The notes: generated from the letters alone by a model not told the origin. A DNA stretch of 64,000 bases from Manis javanica (GCF_040802235.1 NC_133167.1:13818501-13882500); one strand, 5' to 3'. Shown: positions 13,425-23,895, counted from the stretch's first letter. Made by a program: numbers and translations.

Positions 13425-14310
13425 GGAGCCAGTTGTTAAATCTAAAAATTTATTTTTAAATTCATTGTATAAACTTATGATCAAATTAATGACAAAGGTA
13501 ATAAATACTCAAACTCAACACTCCCTGATTATTGTACGACATATAACTATGCTGCTGAGATTCTTTACCTAGATCACACCTGTATGTGAGAAATGCTTTA
13601 TTATGTGTACTGCCGCATCTCTTACCAATTCTGTTTAATGACACCGCATCACTGGCTGGAAATCAGCCATGGTGGGAGTATTTCTTATGTGAGATCTTCA
13701 TAAGATTATATATCAAAGATTTTATATCAATTCCACAGGAATTGGCATACACCACTTTGTAAAGCAAAAAAACACAAAACCCACAAAGATCAGGAGCTTT
13801 TCAGTTTGAACAGCTATATTGAACATTAAATCAACACATAGAGTGAGCACAGACACCCCCAAGGAATCTCAGCTGTGCATGGAAGGTGAAGTGATGGCAG
13901 GAAGGACATATGGGAAGGGGGGAGGGTGATTTTGAAATATTTCGAAGCTGCCAAAACACTGCAAGAAGAGTATAATGAACACTCATACATAGCCTTCCCC
14001 CAAATTCATTTTGCCACACTTACTTTAGCATTCTATTATATGTACACAAACAGATACAAATGTTTGTGTTTATTTTTCTAAGCCAGTAGAGTTGCAGACA
14101 TATGACATTTCCCCTGGGAAACTTAAGTGTGTTTCTTCTAGGAGCATTCTCTGCAAGACCTCAAGGCCATTATCACCCCCAAGACAGTCATTCTCATCAT
14201 TAAATAAAATTCAATCCAATAAAACACTGTTTCCTTCCCTCATTTTCTCTTTATAGCTTTAGAGTGACCCAGCTGGTCCTCTGGTTCAGGGTGTTTCACA
14301 AGTTTGCAGT
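13425..14310 (-). other. Probable 3'-transduced flank of the L1/Ral-GEF element
   Basis: This lies inside the duplication-bounded insertion, between the L1 ORF2 homology and the poly(A) tail, and is not L1 3' UTR of the young family. About 14070-14280 looks like an old L1M/HAL1-type fossil on the minus strand. The simplest reading is genomic sequence downstream of the source locus that was carried along by read-through transcription. Confidence 0.55.
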
Positions 14311-14873
14311 TAAAAGTGTTGGGTGGGGCTGTCCTCTTTAATTCCTCTCATGAGTGCTTTGTAGTTTTCAGGGTATAAGTCTTTCACTTCCTTGGTTAGG
14401 TTTATTCCTAGGTATTTTATTCTTTTTGATGCAATTATGAATGGAATTGTTTTCCTGATTTCTGTTTCTGCTAGCTCATCATTAGTGTATAGGAATCAAC
14501 AGATTTCTGTGTATTAATTTTGTATCCTGCAACTTTGCTGAATTCAGATATTAGATCTAGTAGTTTTGGAGTGGATTCTTAAGGGTTTTTTATATACAAT
14601 ATCATGTCATCTGCAAACAGGGACAGTTTGACTTCTTCTTTACCAATCTGGATGCCTTTTATTTCTTTGTGTTGTCTGATTGCTGTGGGTAGGACCTCCA
14701 GAACTATGATAAATAACAGTGGGGAGAATGGGCATCCTTGCCTTGTTCCCGATCTTAAAGGAAAAGCTCTTAGCTTCTCGCTGCTCAGTATAATGTTGGC
14801 CGTGGGCTTGTCATATATGGCTATTATTATGTTGAGGTACTTGCCCTCTATACCCATTTTGTTGAGAGTTTTT
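14311..14873 (-). mobile_element. L1 ORF2 fragment, reverse-transcriptase catalytic part
   Basis: An open stretch at 14857-14579 contains [12 protein letters not shown] and the catalytic [10 protein letters not shown] (FADD near 14610). Homology continues with stops to [17 protein letters not shown] and ends near 14311, so thumb and C-terminal parts are missing from this end. Confidence 0.88.
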
Positions 14874-16454
14874 TTTCTTAATTAATGAGTTTAATTCATT
14901 TCCATTTGTTGCAATTATTGTTATATTAGAACATTTCACAATTTATACTTATAAGGCTTTCTTTTTTTTCCTGCTTCCCACTAGATGGGAAGAATTCCTT
15001 TTTGCTAGTTTAAAAGTTATACATTTTGCTTTTGGCCTTCTAGTAGTTAGTAGTAACTGCTACAATAGTCCTTAATTTATTTTAAGACACATACTCAATT
15101 TTATTTTCCCTTATTTATTTCTCAAACTTGACAATATTCCTATTTGCTCTTACTTACTTGCCGTATCACTCACAGTGTCCCCTTATATGTCAGTCTGATT
15201 CTTGTTTGTTGGCAATCTGCTTCATTCTAGAAACATTTAGAAACTATCTTTCATGTTCTTATGTCTGCCTCTAATTAGGTGTAGGTGTTTTTTTTTCTTT
15301 GTTTGTTTGGTGTTGCATAAGCCTTTTCAAGCCAGGGCCTCTTGTCTTCCATTTTGCAAAGGTGAATCTTTACCCTTTCTTCAAACATTTCTTCATCTCC
15401 ATTTTTTCCCTTCTCCTAGAGTTCTTCTTTTCTGCATGTTAGCAGTTTCTATCCTCCATATTTCAAAGCATTTTAAAAAAGTATATTTTCCCCCTCTTTA
15501 TGATTTCCTGCTGCCTCTTGGGAGGGTTCTTCAATCTCACCCTCTCTTTCACTAATTTGCTCTTCAGCTGTTTCCATAATGCTATCCGCCCCAACTCTTG
15601 TATTCATGCTTTTCTTCAACTATTGTATTTTTCATGCTTAATATTTTTCCACCAGGTTCTTTTAAACAATTTCTTAATTTTTCTTCATATTATTAACATC
15701 TTCCTTTATTTCCTGAAAAACTTTTTGTGATGCTTATTTTAAATTCTGGATCCATTCATCTCAATAATTCTGCTTCAGATGGGATACATTCAGTTTCTCG
15801 TCTCTCTTTCATAAGGGATGTACTTCTCAGGTGTCTAGTTATTTCTGCCTGTGACTTCACAGTGCCATGATGGCCTTGCTGTCCTGTGCTTACTCCACTG
15901 ACACAGGAGTTCTGGGCTGTTGTTTCTAATTTCCTTGGTGATGTGGCTTTCAGAGAGAGAGAGCATCAAGGCATTTCAGGAGGAGTAGAAAGAGAAGAAT
16001 TTTAAAAAGCTTCCCTCCAACCAAGAGTATTTTAATCCTGGCTCTTCATTAGACTCATATGTGGAGATTTTTTAAATGGCGCCTTACCACAGACTAATAA
16101 ACCAGAATTCCTGGAGATAAGGCGCAGAGGTGAGTATTGATTTTCTCAACACTGCATTTTGCAAAAAAAAATCCAAACCTGGACCACTGTGAACAGTGTC
16201 TCTGCTGGCCCTGCCTCTACCTTCGCCATCTTCCAGATTATCAACAGGACAGCTGACGGAGCCTTTTGTAGCCAGAGCTAAATCAAATCACTCATCACTC
16301 AAAACCCTCCACTGCCTCCCTTCTCAGAGAAAAACAATGAGGGCCTATAAGACTGCAATACTGTGATTTATAAGAAAAATATGTATTGGTCATTCAGATC
16401 ACCAAAATACATCTCTCATATATATTTGGTCTTCATCCATGGTTCCTGACTCAC
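14874..16454 (-). mobile_element. Nested 1.58-kb insertion within the L1 reverse-transcriptase region
   Basis: TTTGTTGAGAGTTTTT occurs at 14858-14873 and 16455-16470. Removing the segment restores a continuous L1 ORF2. The left edge has a T-run, so this is probably an antisense L1-mediated insertion. Inside are an unrecognised AT-rich stretch, a MER5-like piece (about 16025-16190) and an L2-like piece (about 16235-16330). No gene was seen. Confidence 0.7.
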
Positions 16455-16470
16455 TTTGTTGAGAGTTTTT

Positions 16471-16948
16471 ATCATGAACGGATGCTGAATTTTGTCGAAT
16501 GCTTTTTCAGCATCAATGGGGATGATCATGTGGTTTCTGTCCTTTTGTTGATGTGGTGGGTGATGTTGATGGATTTTCGAATGCTGTACCATCCTTGCAT
16601 CCCTGGGATGAATCCCACTTGGTCATGATGGATGATCTTTTTGATGTATTTTTTAATTTGTTTTGCTAATATTTTGTTGAGTATTTTTGCATGTATGTTC
16701 ATCAGGGATATTGGTCTGTAATTTTCTTTTTTTGTGGTGTCTTTGCCTGGTTTTGGTATTAGAGTGATGTTGGCCTCGTAGAATGAGTTTGGGAGTATTC
16801 TACTTTTTGGAAAACTTTGAGGAGGATAGGTATTAATTAGGTCTTCACTAAATGTTTGATAAAATTCAGCAGTGAGACCATCTGATTTAAGGGTTTTGTT
16901 CTTAGGTAGTTTTTTGATTGCCAGTTCAATTTCCTTGCTGGTAATTGG
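16471..16948 (-). mobile_element. L1 ORF2 fragment, start of the reverse-transcriptase domain
   Basis: Minus-strand translation gives KEIELAIK, then [20 protein letters not shown] and [17 protein letters not shown], all classic L1 reverse-transcriptase landmarks. It continues at 14873 after the nested insertion. Confidence 0.85.
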
Positions 16949-17167
16949 TCAGATATGTCATTTATGAATATATTCTCCCATACTGTAGGATGGTTCTACT
17001 GATGGTGTCCTTTGCTGAATAGAAGATTTTCAGCTTGATATAGTCCCACTTGTTCATTTTTGCTTTTGTTTCCCTTGTCCAGGGAGATATGTTCATGAAG
17101 AAGCTGCTCATGTTTATGTCCAAGAGATTTTTTGGCTGGCGTATTATTAATTCTGGCCCTAGCCAGT
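16949..17167 (-). mobile_element. L1 ORF2 carboxyl-terminal fragment
   Basis: In minus sense it begins within a few bases of the Ral-GEF stop codon. It resembles the L1 ORF2 C-terminal segment that encodes a NKWDYIKLKSF-like stretch, with stops and frame slips. It lies 5' of the reverse-transcriptase fragment, the reverse of the normal order in L1. Confidence 0.65.
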
Positions 17168-17171
17168 AAGT

Positions 17172-19028
17172 TTAAGTGTGGCACCTGAAGAACTGCAACA
17201 GTCCCTTTCTGCTGGCTCTCTGGCCTGGGGGCTCCAGCTGGCAGGACAGGCTGTAGCTCTGCTCCTCATTCAGAAGCTCCACAGCCTGGAGAAAGGACTC
17301 GAAGCGCTCATCGGGCTCCAGGTCATACTGCCTGGCCACGTGCCTCTGCATCCTGATCTCGTGTAGGATGTTTGTGACTTCGTCATTATGTTCCGGGAGT
17401 TGGTCGATGGGCACATCATCCAGAATCAGTCCGAGGAAGGGGACCATGCCCCAATTCTCCTGGTAGTGGGATACCGTGGGGCCGCATCGCCATCGCAGCA
17501 ACAGGTACTTCCCCACCTCATGGAACCATCGCCTATCAGCCCTCTTGTCCATCCCTTTAAGTTTTTTAAACATGCGGAAGCTCTTCCAGGAAACATGTCC
17601 CCAGGTGCTTTGAAGACGACGTACAGCAGGGCACTGCAGGGCCAAGAGAATGGCATGGAGGGACGCCAAACTTGTGAAGGCCACACACTCCTTGGCCACC
17701 CGGATCCAGAACTCCACCACTCGGGCCCTGTCCTGGGCCATCATGCTTGGGGTCCCGAGGCAGGAAGTGGTGACCAACCTAACTATGGCTTCAAACTGCT
17801 TCAAGACCTTATGGATGGTGGGGGCTACGGGCTCATTGCTTACCTTCTCTGTCTGGAACCTTCTTCCCATCTGTGGCTTGTATGCAGTGTGGGCCTTGCA
17901 TTCATAATGGCTGACATTGATGAACAGCTCCGCACACATCAGGGTCAGCTGCTCAGCCACCAGGCAGTGGGGGAACTGCAGGATGGTGAGCAGCTCCTCC
18001 CTCGGCACATCCCAGGTGCTTGCGGCACAGGGGCTGGTGGGTGCTGGGCCCACCTCTGGCTCTGCCATGCCTGGTGCCATTCCGGCAGGTGCCCTGGGCG
18101 CTGGGCCCAAGGGCTCAAGGGGCTCCAGCTCAGGGCCTGAGACCACTCCTGGGGTGTCCCAGGGGCTCACGGCACAGAGTCTGGTGGGGTCCAGGCCCGC
18201 CTCTGGCTCTGCCATGCCTGGTGCCATTCCGGCAGGTGCTAAGGGCCCCAGTCCTGAGGGCTCATGGGGCTTCAGCTTGGGGCCTGGGCCCAGGGCTGAG
18301 GCCACTGCTGGGATGTCCTCTGGCTCTGCAGGGGCTGAAGCAGGTGACACCGGCCATATCTCCAGCACAGGGGTCTCACGGAGCTCCTGGCCAGGCTCTA
18401 GCCACGAAGCTGGGCCTCCCTGTGTCTCTGGAGCCAGCTGCATCTGCTGAGGTTCTTGCAGCTCTGCCACCGTGGTCCCCAGGTGCTCCTTCTGGCCCAA
18501 GTGGTGGAGGACTTGGCCCTCCAGGGTGGATGAATGCTGGCTGTCATGGAGGATGCTGGGCACATGCTTGTGCTCCCAGGCAAGGCACCTGGCCCGTCCC
18601 ATCCTGGGGATTCTCAGTTCCTTCTCTGGTGGCTCGTCATGCCCCCTGTCACATGCGGAGGCCATGAGGGCATCGCCCGTGACGCTCCCCAGCCATGACT
18701 GGGGGAGCCGCTGGTCCTTGGTCGGCTGGTCAGCATCCTCTGGAGGGAGTGTGAACTCAGGAATGCTCCGGCTGCTGTTTGGAGCTGGAGACACTCGTGC
18801 CGAGCGCTTTCTCCACTTCCTCCCCACGCCTGTCCAGGGAGCCCTGTGCCTGGGGACCTCAGTCCCATGGATAATTAGCTCATATTCAGGCTCGGGGCTC
18901 CTCGGGACACACGGACAGAGGCATTGGAGGAGGTCATTGAGCCAACGCCTGCAGCGAGCAGCAAGACTGTCCCTCTTGGCCTCCCTGACTCCCATGCCTT
19001 CAGAAGGTTCCACAAAACAAGACCGCAT
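17172..19028 (-). CDS. RalGDS/RGL-like guanine nucleotide exchange factor, intronless, inside an L1
   Basis: The 618-codon ORF is uninterrupted. The ATG (19028-19026) has A at -3 and an in-frame TGA 12 nt upstream, which fixes the start. Residues about 355-600 form a CDC25-type RasGEF domain of the RalGDS/RGL class: LVAEQLTLMCAELF, DRARVVEFWIRVAKEC, LASLHAILLALQ, GMVPFLGLILDDV and SYSLSCQLEPP are recognisable conserved blocks. The family job is to load GTP on Ral GTPases. Residues 1-50 are basic and Cys-rich (CLCPC at 36-40). Residues about 200-345 are Pro/Ala/Glu-rich with two 49-residue tandem units. No Ras-exchanger N-terminal (REM) module and no C-terminal Ras-association domain are visible. 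The ending LSCQLEP resembles RGL4/Rgr as I recall it. The lack of introns implies a retrocopy. The open frame suggests youth or selection. Whether it is expressed is unknown. Confidence 0.85.
   Translation of the reverse strand: MRSCFVEPSEGMGVREAKRDSLAARCRRWLNDLLQCLCPCVPRSPEPEYELIIHGTEVPRHRAPWTGVGRKWRKRSARVSPAPNSSRSIPEFTLPPEDADQPTKDQRLPQSWLGSVTGDALMASACDRGHDEPPEKELRIPRMGRARCLAWEHKHVPSILHDSQHSSTLEGQVLHHLGQKEHLGTTVAELQEPQQMQLAPETQGGPASWLEPGQELRETPVLEIWPVSPASAPAEPEDIPAVASALGPGPKLKPHEPSGLGPLAPAGMAPGMAEPEAGLDPTRLCAVSPWDTPGVVSGPELEPLEPLGPAPRAPAGMAPGMAEPEVGPAPTSPCAASTWDVPREELLTILQFPHCLVAEQLTLMCAELFINVSHYECKAHTAYKPQMGRRFQTEKVSNEPVAPTIHKVLKQFEAIVRLVTTSCLGTPSMMAQDRARVVEFWIRVAKECVAFTSLASLHAILLALQCPAVRRLQSTWGHVSWKSFRMFKKLKGMDKRADRRWFHEVGKYLLLRWRCGPTVSHYQENWGMVPFLGLILDDVPIDQLPEHNDEVTNILHEIRMQRHVARQYDLEPDERFESFLQAVELLNEEQSYSLSCQLEPPGQRASRKGLLQFFRCHT
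18007..18276 (-). repeat. Tandem repeat within the Ral-GEF linker
   Basis: Two units of about 123-147 bp (18007-18128 and 18154-18276) share an identical 39-bp core at 18054-18092 and 18201-18239, a period of 147 bp or 49 codons. In protein they give APAGMAPGMAEPE followed by a CA(V/A)S(P/T)WD(T/V)P motif. Confidence 0.85.
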
Positions 19029-19179
19029 GTTGCTCTGTCAAGCGCCTCCAGTCAAGTGAGCAGGACTGGGGTCTGCGGCCAGGAACTGGGTTCCGTCCGG
19101 GTCATAATTCACGTTCTACTGGGCGTGTCTTCAGTGACATCACTTCTTCAAGGGTCCATTTCCAGGGCCCCTCCCGCCT

Positions 19180-19346
19180 TTGTGAGGCGGTGGGTTCACG
19201 CTGGTGTGGATGTAGTCTGGCTGTTGTCCTGTATCTTCTGGTTTCTCTTTTAGGGATAGTTGTATTTGTTGTATTTTCAAAAATATATATGGTTTTGGGA
19301 GGAGATTCCCACTGTCCTACTCACGCCGCCATCTTGGCTCCGCCTC
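19180..19346 (-). promoter_or_regulatory. L1 5' UTR fragment (internal promoter) with YY1 site
   Basis: In minus sense it begins GAGGCGGAGCCAAGATGGCG, the standard start of mammalian L1 5' UTRs, and continues with L1 leader sequence for roughly 165 nt. AAGATGGCGGC (19335-19325) is a textbook YY1 site; in human L1 a YY1 site at the same place sets the transcription start. The rest of the L1 5' UTR is missing, so promoter strength is unknown. The 3' limit is approximate. Confidence 0.75.
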
Positions 19347-19362
19347 TCTAAACAATTCTTTT
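19347..19362. repeat. Right target-site duplication of the L1/Ral-GEF element
   Basis: TCTAAACAATTCTTTT, directly abutting the first bases (GAGGCGGAGCC on the minus strand) of the L1 5' UTR. Confidence 0.9.
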
Positions 19363-21085
19363 GAAAAAAAAGAGCTTCTGTAATTTCTACATCTGCCAAC
19401 TCTCTGTAGTTATTTGGCAGCTTGGGCTATGATGGTTTGCTCAGGTTTCTTAAAATAGGTACTCTCACTTTCCCTTCTGAAAGTGCCAGGATTCTTTCAA
19501 ATGCCTTCATGTCTGAGGTCCAGGAGCTCCTTTGTGAACTGCCTCTTGCCCACAGTCCATCTGTGCAAACTCCTTCACACAGGGACTCCTGGTGCATGTA
19601 CATCTCAACATCTTATTGAGTAGTCTTTGAGATATGAAATAATAGCATTTATTATTTTAAAGTATACATAAAATGTGTAAAATAATATCAAAATTAAAAT
19701 GTTAAAATACATTTTTATATTATATGCATGGGGTGGTAAATCAAATCAGCAGGCCCAATGTGGGCCTATAATGAAAACAGCATTCTCCCGCCTCGTCTTC
19801 ACCATTCTCCATTCCCACTTCCAGAGTCACTGATTTTCAACTCCTTTAGCTTTTTCTTTCTCTATTTATATCTGCATTTTAAATTACATGCTTGAATTAC
19901 TATTTCTTGACCTTTTTATTTTACATATCATCGGTTGGCTCTCTTCCAGGCAAAATGAGGATTTGACTCCCTCATATACCTCTGCACTGGTTTTTCTCCT
20001 CCTTTGTCATCCCCAATAATGATGCCACTTTCTTTTTTCAAAATGCTCTTTTTTACATAGCATGTTGTTCTTGTTTTATTGTTGAAAAATTTTCTCCTGT
20101 CTCCCTAGTCATCTCCCTCCTCCCATGTTACTCATTTATTAAATCATCTCCTGTTAAGGGTGTTCTTAAATGGTTAGTGAATCTTAGATGTCCATTTCTG
20201 ACACTAGATAGTTAACCAGCAGCTTTGTGCAAATAGACAAGGTTTACTCTTGGGGGGCCTCACTGCACTGTGGCAGATGGAGACCCTCAAATATTGGAAT
20301 CTGTAGGTCTTCTCTGCTGGGTCAGTTTCCCCAGAAAGGAATTCTCCATTCTCCTTTTGGGGCAATAGAAAATGGGCTGCTGCTCAGGATTATGGGAACC
20401 TAGGGTAGGAAGGGGACTATGGAAATTCTTTCAGTAGGAAGACTGTCATTCAATCTGTTTTAAAGGCACTTCACCCCATCCCCCTCTATTGAGCCTGGTG
20501 TTCCAGAGCTCAGAGGGTCTCTAGAATTTCCAAGAGCAAAGCTTTTTGTGCTTTATTCAGGTAGGGTGGACAAGCTGCAGGACAGGGAATCCGAGAATCT
20601 ACTCCTTAAAAAGATTTCCAACAACCCTGGTTTTGATTGATTTGGACTCTCCCTGACCCCTGACTTTAGAGAGGTGGTACCTTTCACGGCTTGGCCTTCC
20701 TGAGATTCTGCGATGGGCATCAGCTTGCTTCTCACTGGATTCTCCCCTTCAAGTCTCTCTACCACTAAGTTTCTGCTGCTTCTGTTCTGCCAAGTCAGTT
20801 ACCACTGGCCCATCTGTTTTCCATTTTTCATTTTCCATGCAAAATAGCATTGATATCACTTTCTCCCCTTATTCCTTCCCTGTTCTCTTTGATTCTTGCC
20901 AGTTTTATTCTTTTCTTATTTCAGAGGGTTTCATGAAGGAATAAAGATTAATGCAAGCATTCAATCTGTCATGTTTAACTGATAGTAAAAAATGTTTAAT
21001 TTTTAGGCATCCAGTTTTAACTGAGTATATGCCCATCTAGCTACTCATATATATGTGAGTGTATTTAGGGACAGGAAAAAAAAAA
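19363..21085. other. Intergenic, nothing recognised
   Basis: AT-rich DNA with no supported gene or repeat. Confidence 0.5.
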
Positions 21086-21089
21086 TTTG

Positions 21090-21470
21090 TATCTTAGGTG
21101 AAAGAAAGCCTATACTTTCCAGCTTTCCTTGCAGCTTCCGGTGCCATGAGATTAAGTTCAGGCCAATGTAATGAAAGTGGAAATGATGTGCACACTTCCG
21201 AGCCTTGGCTTTAACATAGAGCTCTGTGCTTCTCTGCCCTGCGTTTTCCCTAGAATGTGGATGCAGCAGCAGTCAACTTCGACTATGCAGACAAGAACAA
21301 TGCCCTAGGGGTTTGTACAGCAATGAATGGAAGGAACCTGGGTCTTTGAATGAAACACCCAACATCCTGGACTATTTACCTCCAGACTGTTATGTGAGAA
21401 AGAAATTAATTTCTTATTTAGGACTCTGTTCTTTGAGGTCTGTTTGCTATGGCAGCTTAGCCCTTCTAAA
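21090..21470 (+). mobile_element. Ancient MER-type interspersed repeat, family not named
   Basis: Carries a phrase common in mammalian genomes: CCAGCTTTCCTTGCAGCTTC, AAGTTCAGGCCAATGTAATG and CTGGACTATTTACCTCCAGA. It is clearly repeat-derived, but I cannot name the family. Confidence 0.4.
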
Positions 21471-21484
21471 GTGACTCCATTCAG

Positions 21485-21625
21485 TGGTTCCCAAAGCAAA
21501 TCTACGGATAAACTGCATATCTATTGCCTGAGATGATTTAAAAAAATACACAGAGCCCCAAACCCCAGGTTCAGAGATTCTGATTCAGTCAGTTTGGTGT
21601 AAAGCACAGGAATTTTTTTCTTATT
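21485..21625 (+). mobile_element. MER5-type hAT DNA transposon relic
   Basis: Begins CAGTGGTTCCCAAAGC and continues with CAGAGATTCTGATTCAGT, a MER5/MER20-group pattern. Confidence 0.5.
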
Positions 21626-23895
21626 AACTACCTAAACTTTTCTGACACTTTTCTGCCAAGATTATACACCACTGACCTTGCTCAATTTATAATAAAACAT
21701 TTTCCTTACATTCCCGTGGTTTTCCCTTTCCACATTTACTTTGAGTCTGCACAATCTTTTCCTGATGCCTTTGTTAAAAGTCAAATGTTAATGTTATCAT
21801 AGCAGACGATTGTTTTTGTCTTCCCAGAATCTATTCACCCTGATTTTCCTTTGGGGAACCGCTTATGCTTTATTCTCTGTCTATGTGGTTCAAACAAACT
21901 GGCCAGCCCCACAAGATCCCCCGCTCTACAGCAGGGACACAGCCGCACAGCCCAGGCCAGACCAGCCAGGATAGCCCAATCTCTTGACCAAAGTGATGTG
22001 TTCAGGGGTGGACATGTGATCCAAGTCAGTTGTTCCATGAGACCCAGTCCTAAGGAAAGAATGGCTCTTTTTCCTCGGGGAACGCTGACTTGGTAGGACG
22101 TATGCCTGCAGCTGCTAGTGTCTATCTCACCACTGTGAAAGGAGGCTGAGAGTGAAGTCAGCACAGCAGAGAAAAGAGAAGATACAGTCAGAACTCAGTC
22201 ATGCTCTGTCATTTGAGCATCTGACTCCATGCCTGAATTCCTACTGTATCTATGTATACAATATGTATTTTTATACTTAAATACACATACACACAATTAT
22301 AAACTTAACTGTAAACTTCAAAGGAGAACAGATGGAACATTTCTGAGGGAGTGTTCAGATGGCACTTTAGAGAGATATTCAATAAGAATAATCATTAGAT
22401 CAACATACCTAATCTAGTACTCTCCTGTATTAATATCCAGAGTAGAACTATTTTGAATTTTCATGAAGCTAAGGCAAACAGATATTTGAGTAATTATGCA
22501 AATGTTTGTGTTACAGTGTCAATACTTTTCCAGTTACAGATCTAAACTCTGTTCTAGAGTTTTCTCCTGTAGGGTCGGACCCAGTTTTACAGTCACTCTA
22601 CAGCAACATAAAACAGGAGACATAAAATATATAAGGTCTCCTGGCTCAGAAGATCAGCAATACAGATTTTCTGAGTTAAAGGTGTCCGATAAACTTTAAT
22701 TTGGTCATGACAAAGAATGTGATTTGGAAGTAGACTTTTCTTGTTGGTCTCAGGAAAATTAAAGATGGCATGAAAGATTGAGATTGTCATCGCTTTCCAA
22801 TATTGTCTATTCAAGGTGCCAAGCCTATTTATGGCAGCACTGCGGCGGGCCTTCCAAAGCCATTCTCACCTCCCTTCACACCTGGGGCCAGGGGCTACAA
22901 ATCCAATCAGGCCGGTCTCCTATAATTGTAGAGCCTGGGAGCTAAGAATGATTTTCACACTTTTAAATGGTTGAACAAAGATCAGAAGAATAATATTTCA
23001 TGAAAATTATACAACATGCAAAATTGAATGGCCATAAAGTTGTAGTGGAACACTGCCATACTCATTCATTCATTTACATATTATCTGTGGGTGCTTTTGA
23101 ACTACAATGACAGTTTTGACAGAAACCAAATGGTCTGCAAAGTCTTAGACATTTGCTCGCTTAGTCTTTACCGAAAAAGTTTGAGGACCTCTGCTATTGA
23201 GATTGGAAAGTCAATACTCACTTTGCCAACCATGTAGCTGAGCATGACTCATGTGCCCCAGTCCAACCAATGAGATGTCAAGGCAAATTTGCAAGAGGGA
23301 TTCTGGGAAAGAGTATGGTTCCTAATAATGTAAAAGAGTGGACTCCTTTCTTCTGCTTCCTGCCTTAACACAGATGTATTATCTGGAGCCATGGTGGCAT
23401 TTTTTGCCACCATGAGATAAGCAGGGGATTGACAGCATTTCTATCTGACATATTATAGTTATGTTGGTCAACTATCAAATGCTTCCTGAGTCTCTGTAGT
23501 TGAAATTGATCTGAAGCAGTCTATAGTTTTATTAAACCTAGTCTCAACAACTATCACTGGGGAAAGAATAATTTAGACAGACACGTCTCATGGGAAACTT
23601 TCTGTTTTTTTAAGAATCTGATCCTGGTCATGTAACCACAGACTCCAATTGAGGGAATTTCAACATCAGCCTAAGTTAAATCTGCCAAGGTGTTTGGAGT
23701 GCAAAGGATATAAAAACAAATTTAAGCAGCTGTGTCCAAGGGAATAGTTTTGAGGCCACTCAGACAAGACAGGGAAGTGAGAGGAACTCACAACAAAATT
23801 TTACCCAAGCACATGGAGACCTTCCAGAGCTCAAACGTCACACACTGCACTCCCAGTGATTGGGAAATACCAGAGCTTCCCAGGTGGGGAGAAAG
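21626..23895. other. Intergenic, no gene recognised
   Basis: Possible MER-type relics at about 21880-22100 and 23220-23400. No coding support. Confidence 0.4.

Larger units (their letters stand above)
13417..19346 (-). mobile_element. Chimeric L1 retrotransposon carrying a RalGDS/RGL-like gene
   Basis: The 16-bp sequence TCTAAACAATTCTTTT is repeated exactly at 13401-13416 and 19347-19362, bracketing 5930 bp. On the plus strand the left copy runs straight into about 12 T residues, i.e. a poly(A) tail on the minus sense. The right edge is an L1 5' UTR start. This is the signature of one L1-mediated insertion of a single RNA. In minus sense the order is: L1 5' UTR (19346 to about 19180), presumed RGL-derived leader, Ral-GEF ORF (19028-17172), L1 ORF2 carboxyl-end fragment (about 17167-16949), L1 ORF2 reverse-transcriptase fragment (16948-16471 and 14873 to about 14311) split by a nested insertion, then about 890 bp of non-L1-frame DNA and the tail. 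ORF1 and the endonuclease domain are absent, so the element could move only by using another L1's enzymes. Confidence 0.88.

Noticed and set aside
17388..18667. Long plus-strand ORFs of 177-250 codons
   Set aside because: They are antisense shadows of the GC-rich Ral-GEF frame and show no domain of their own.
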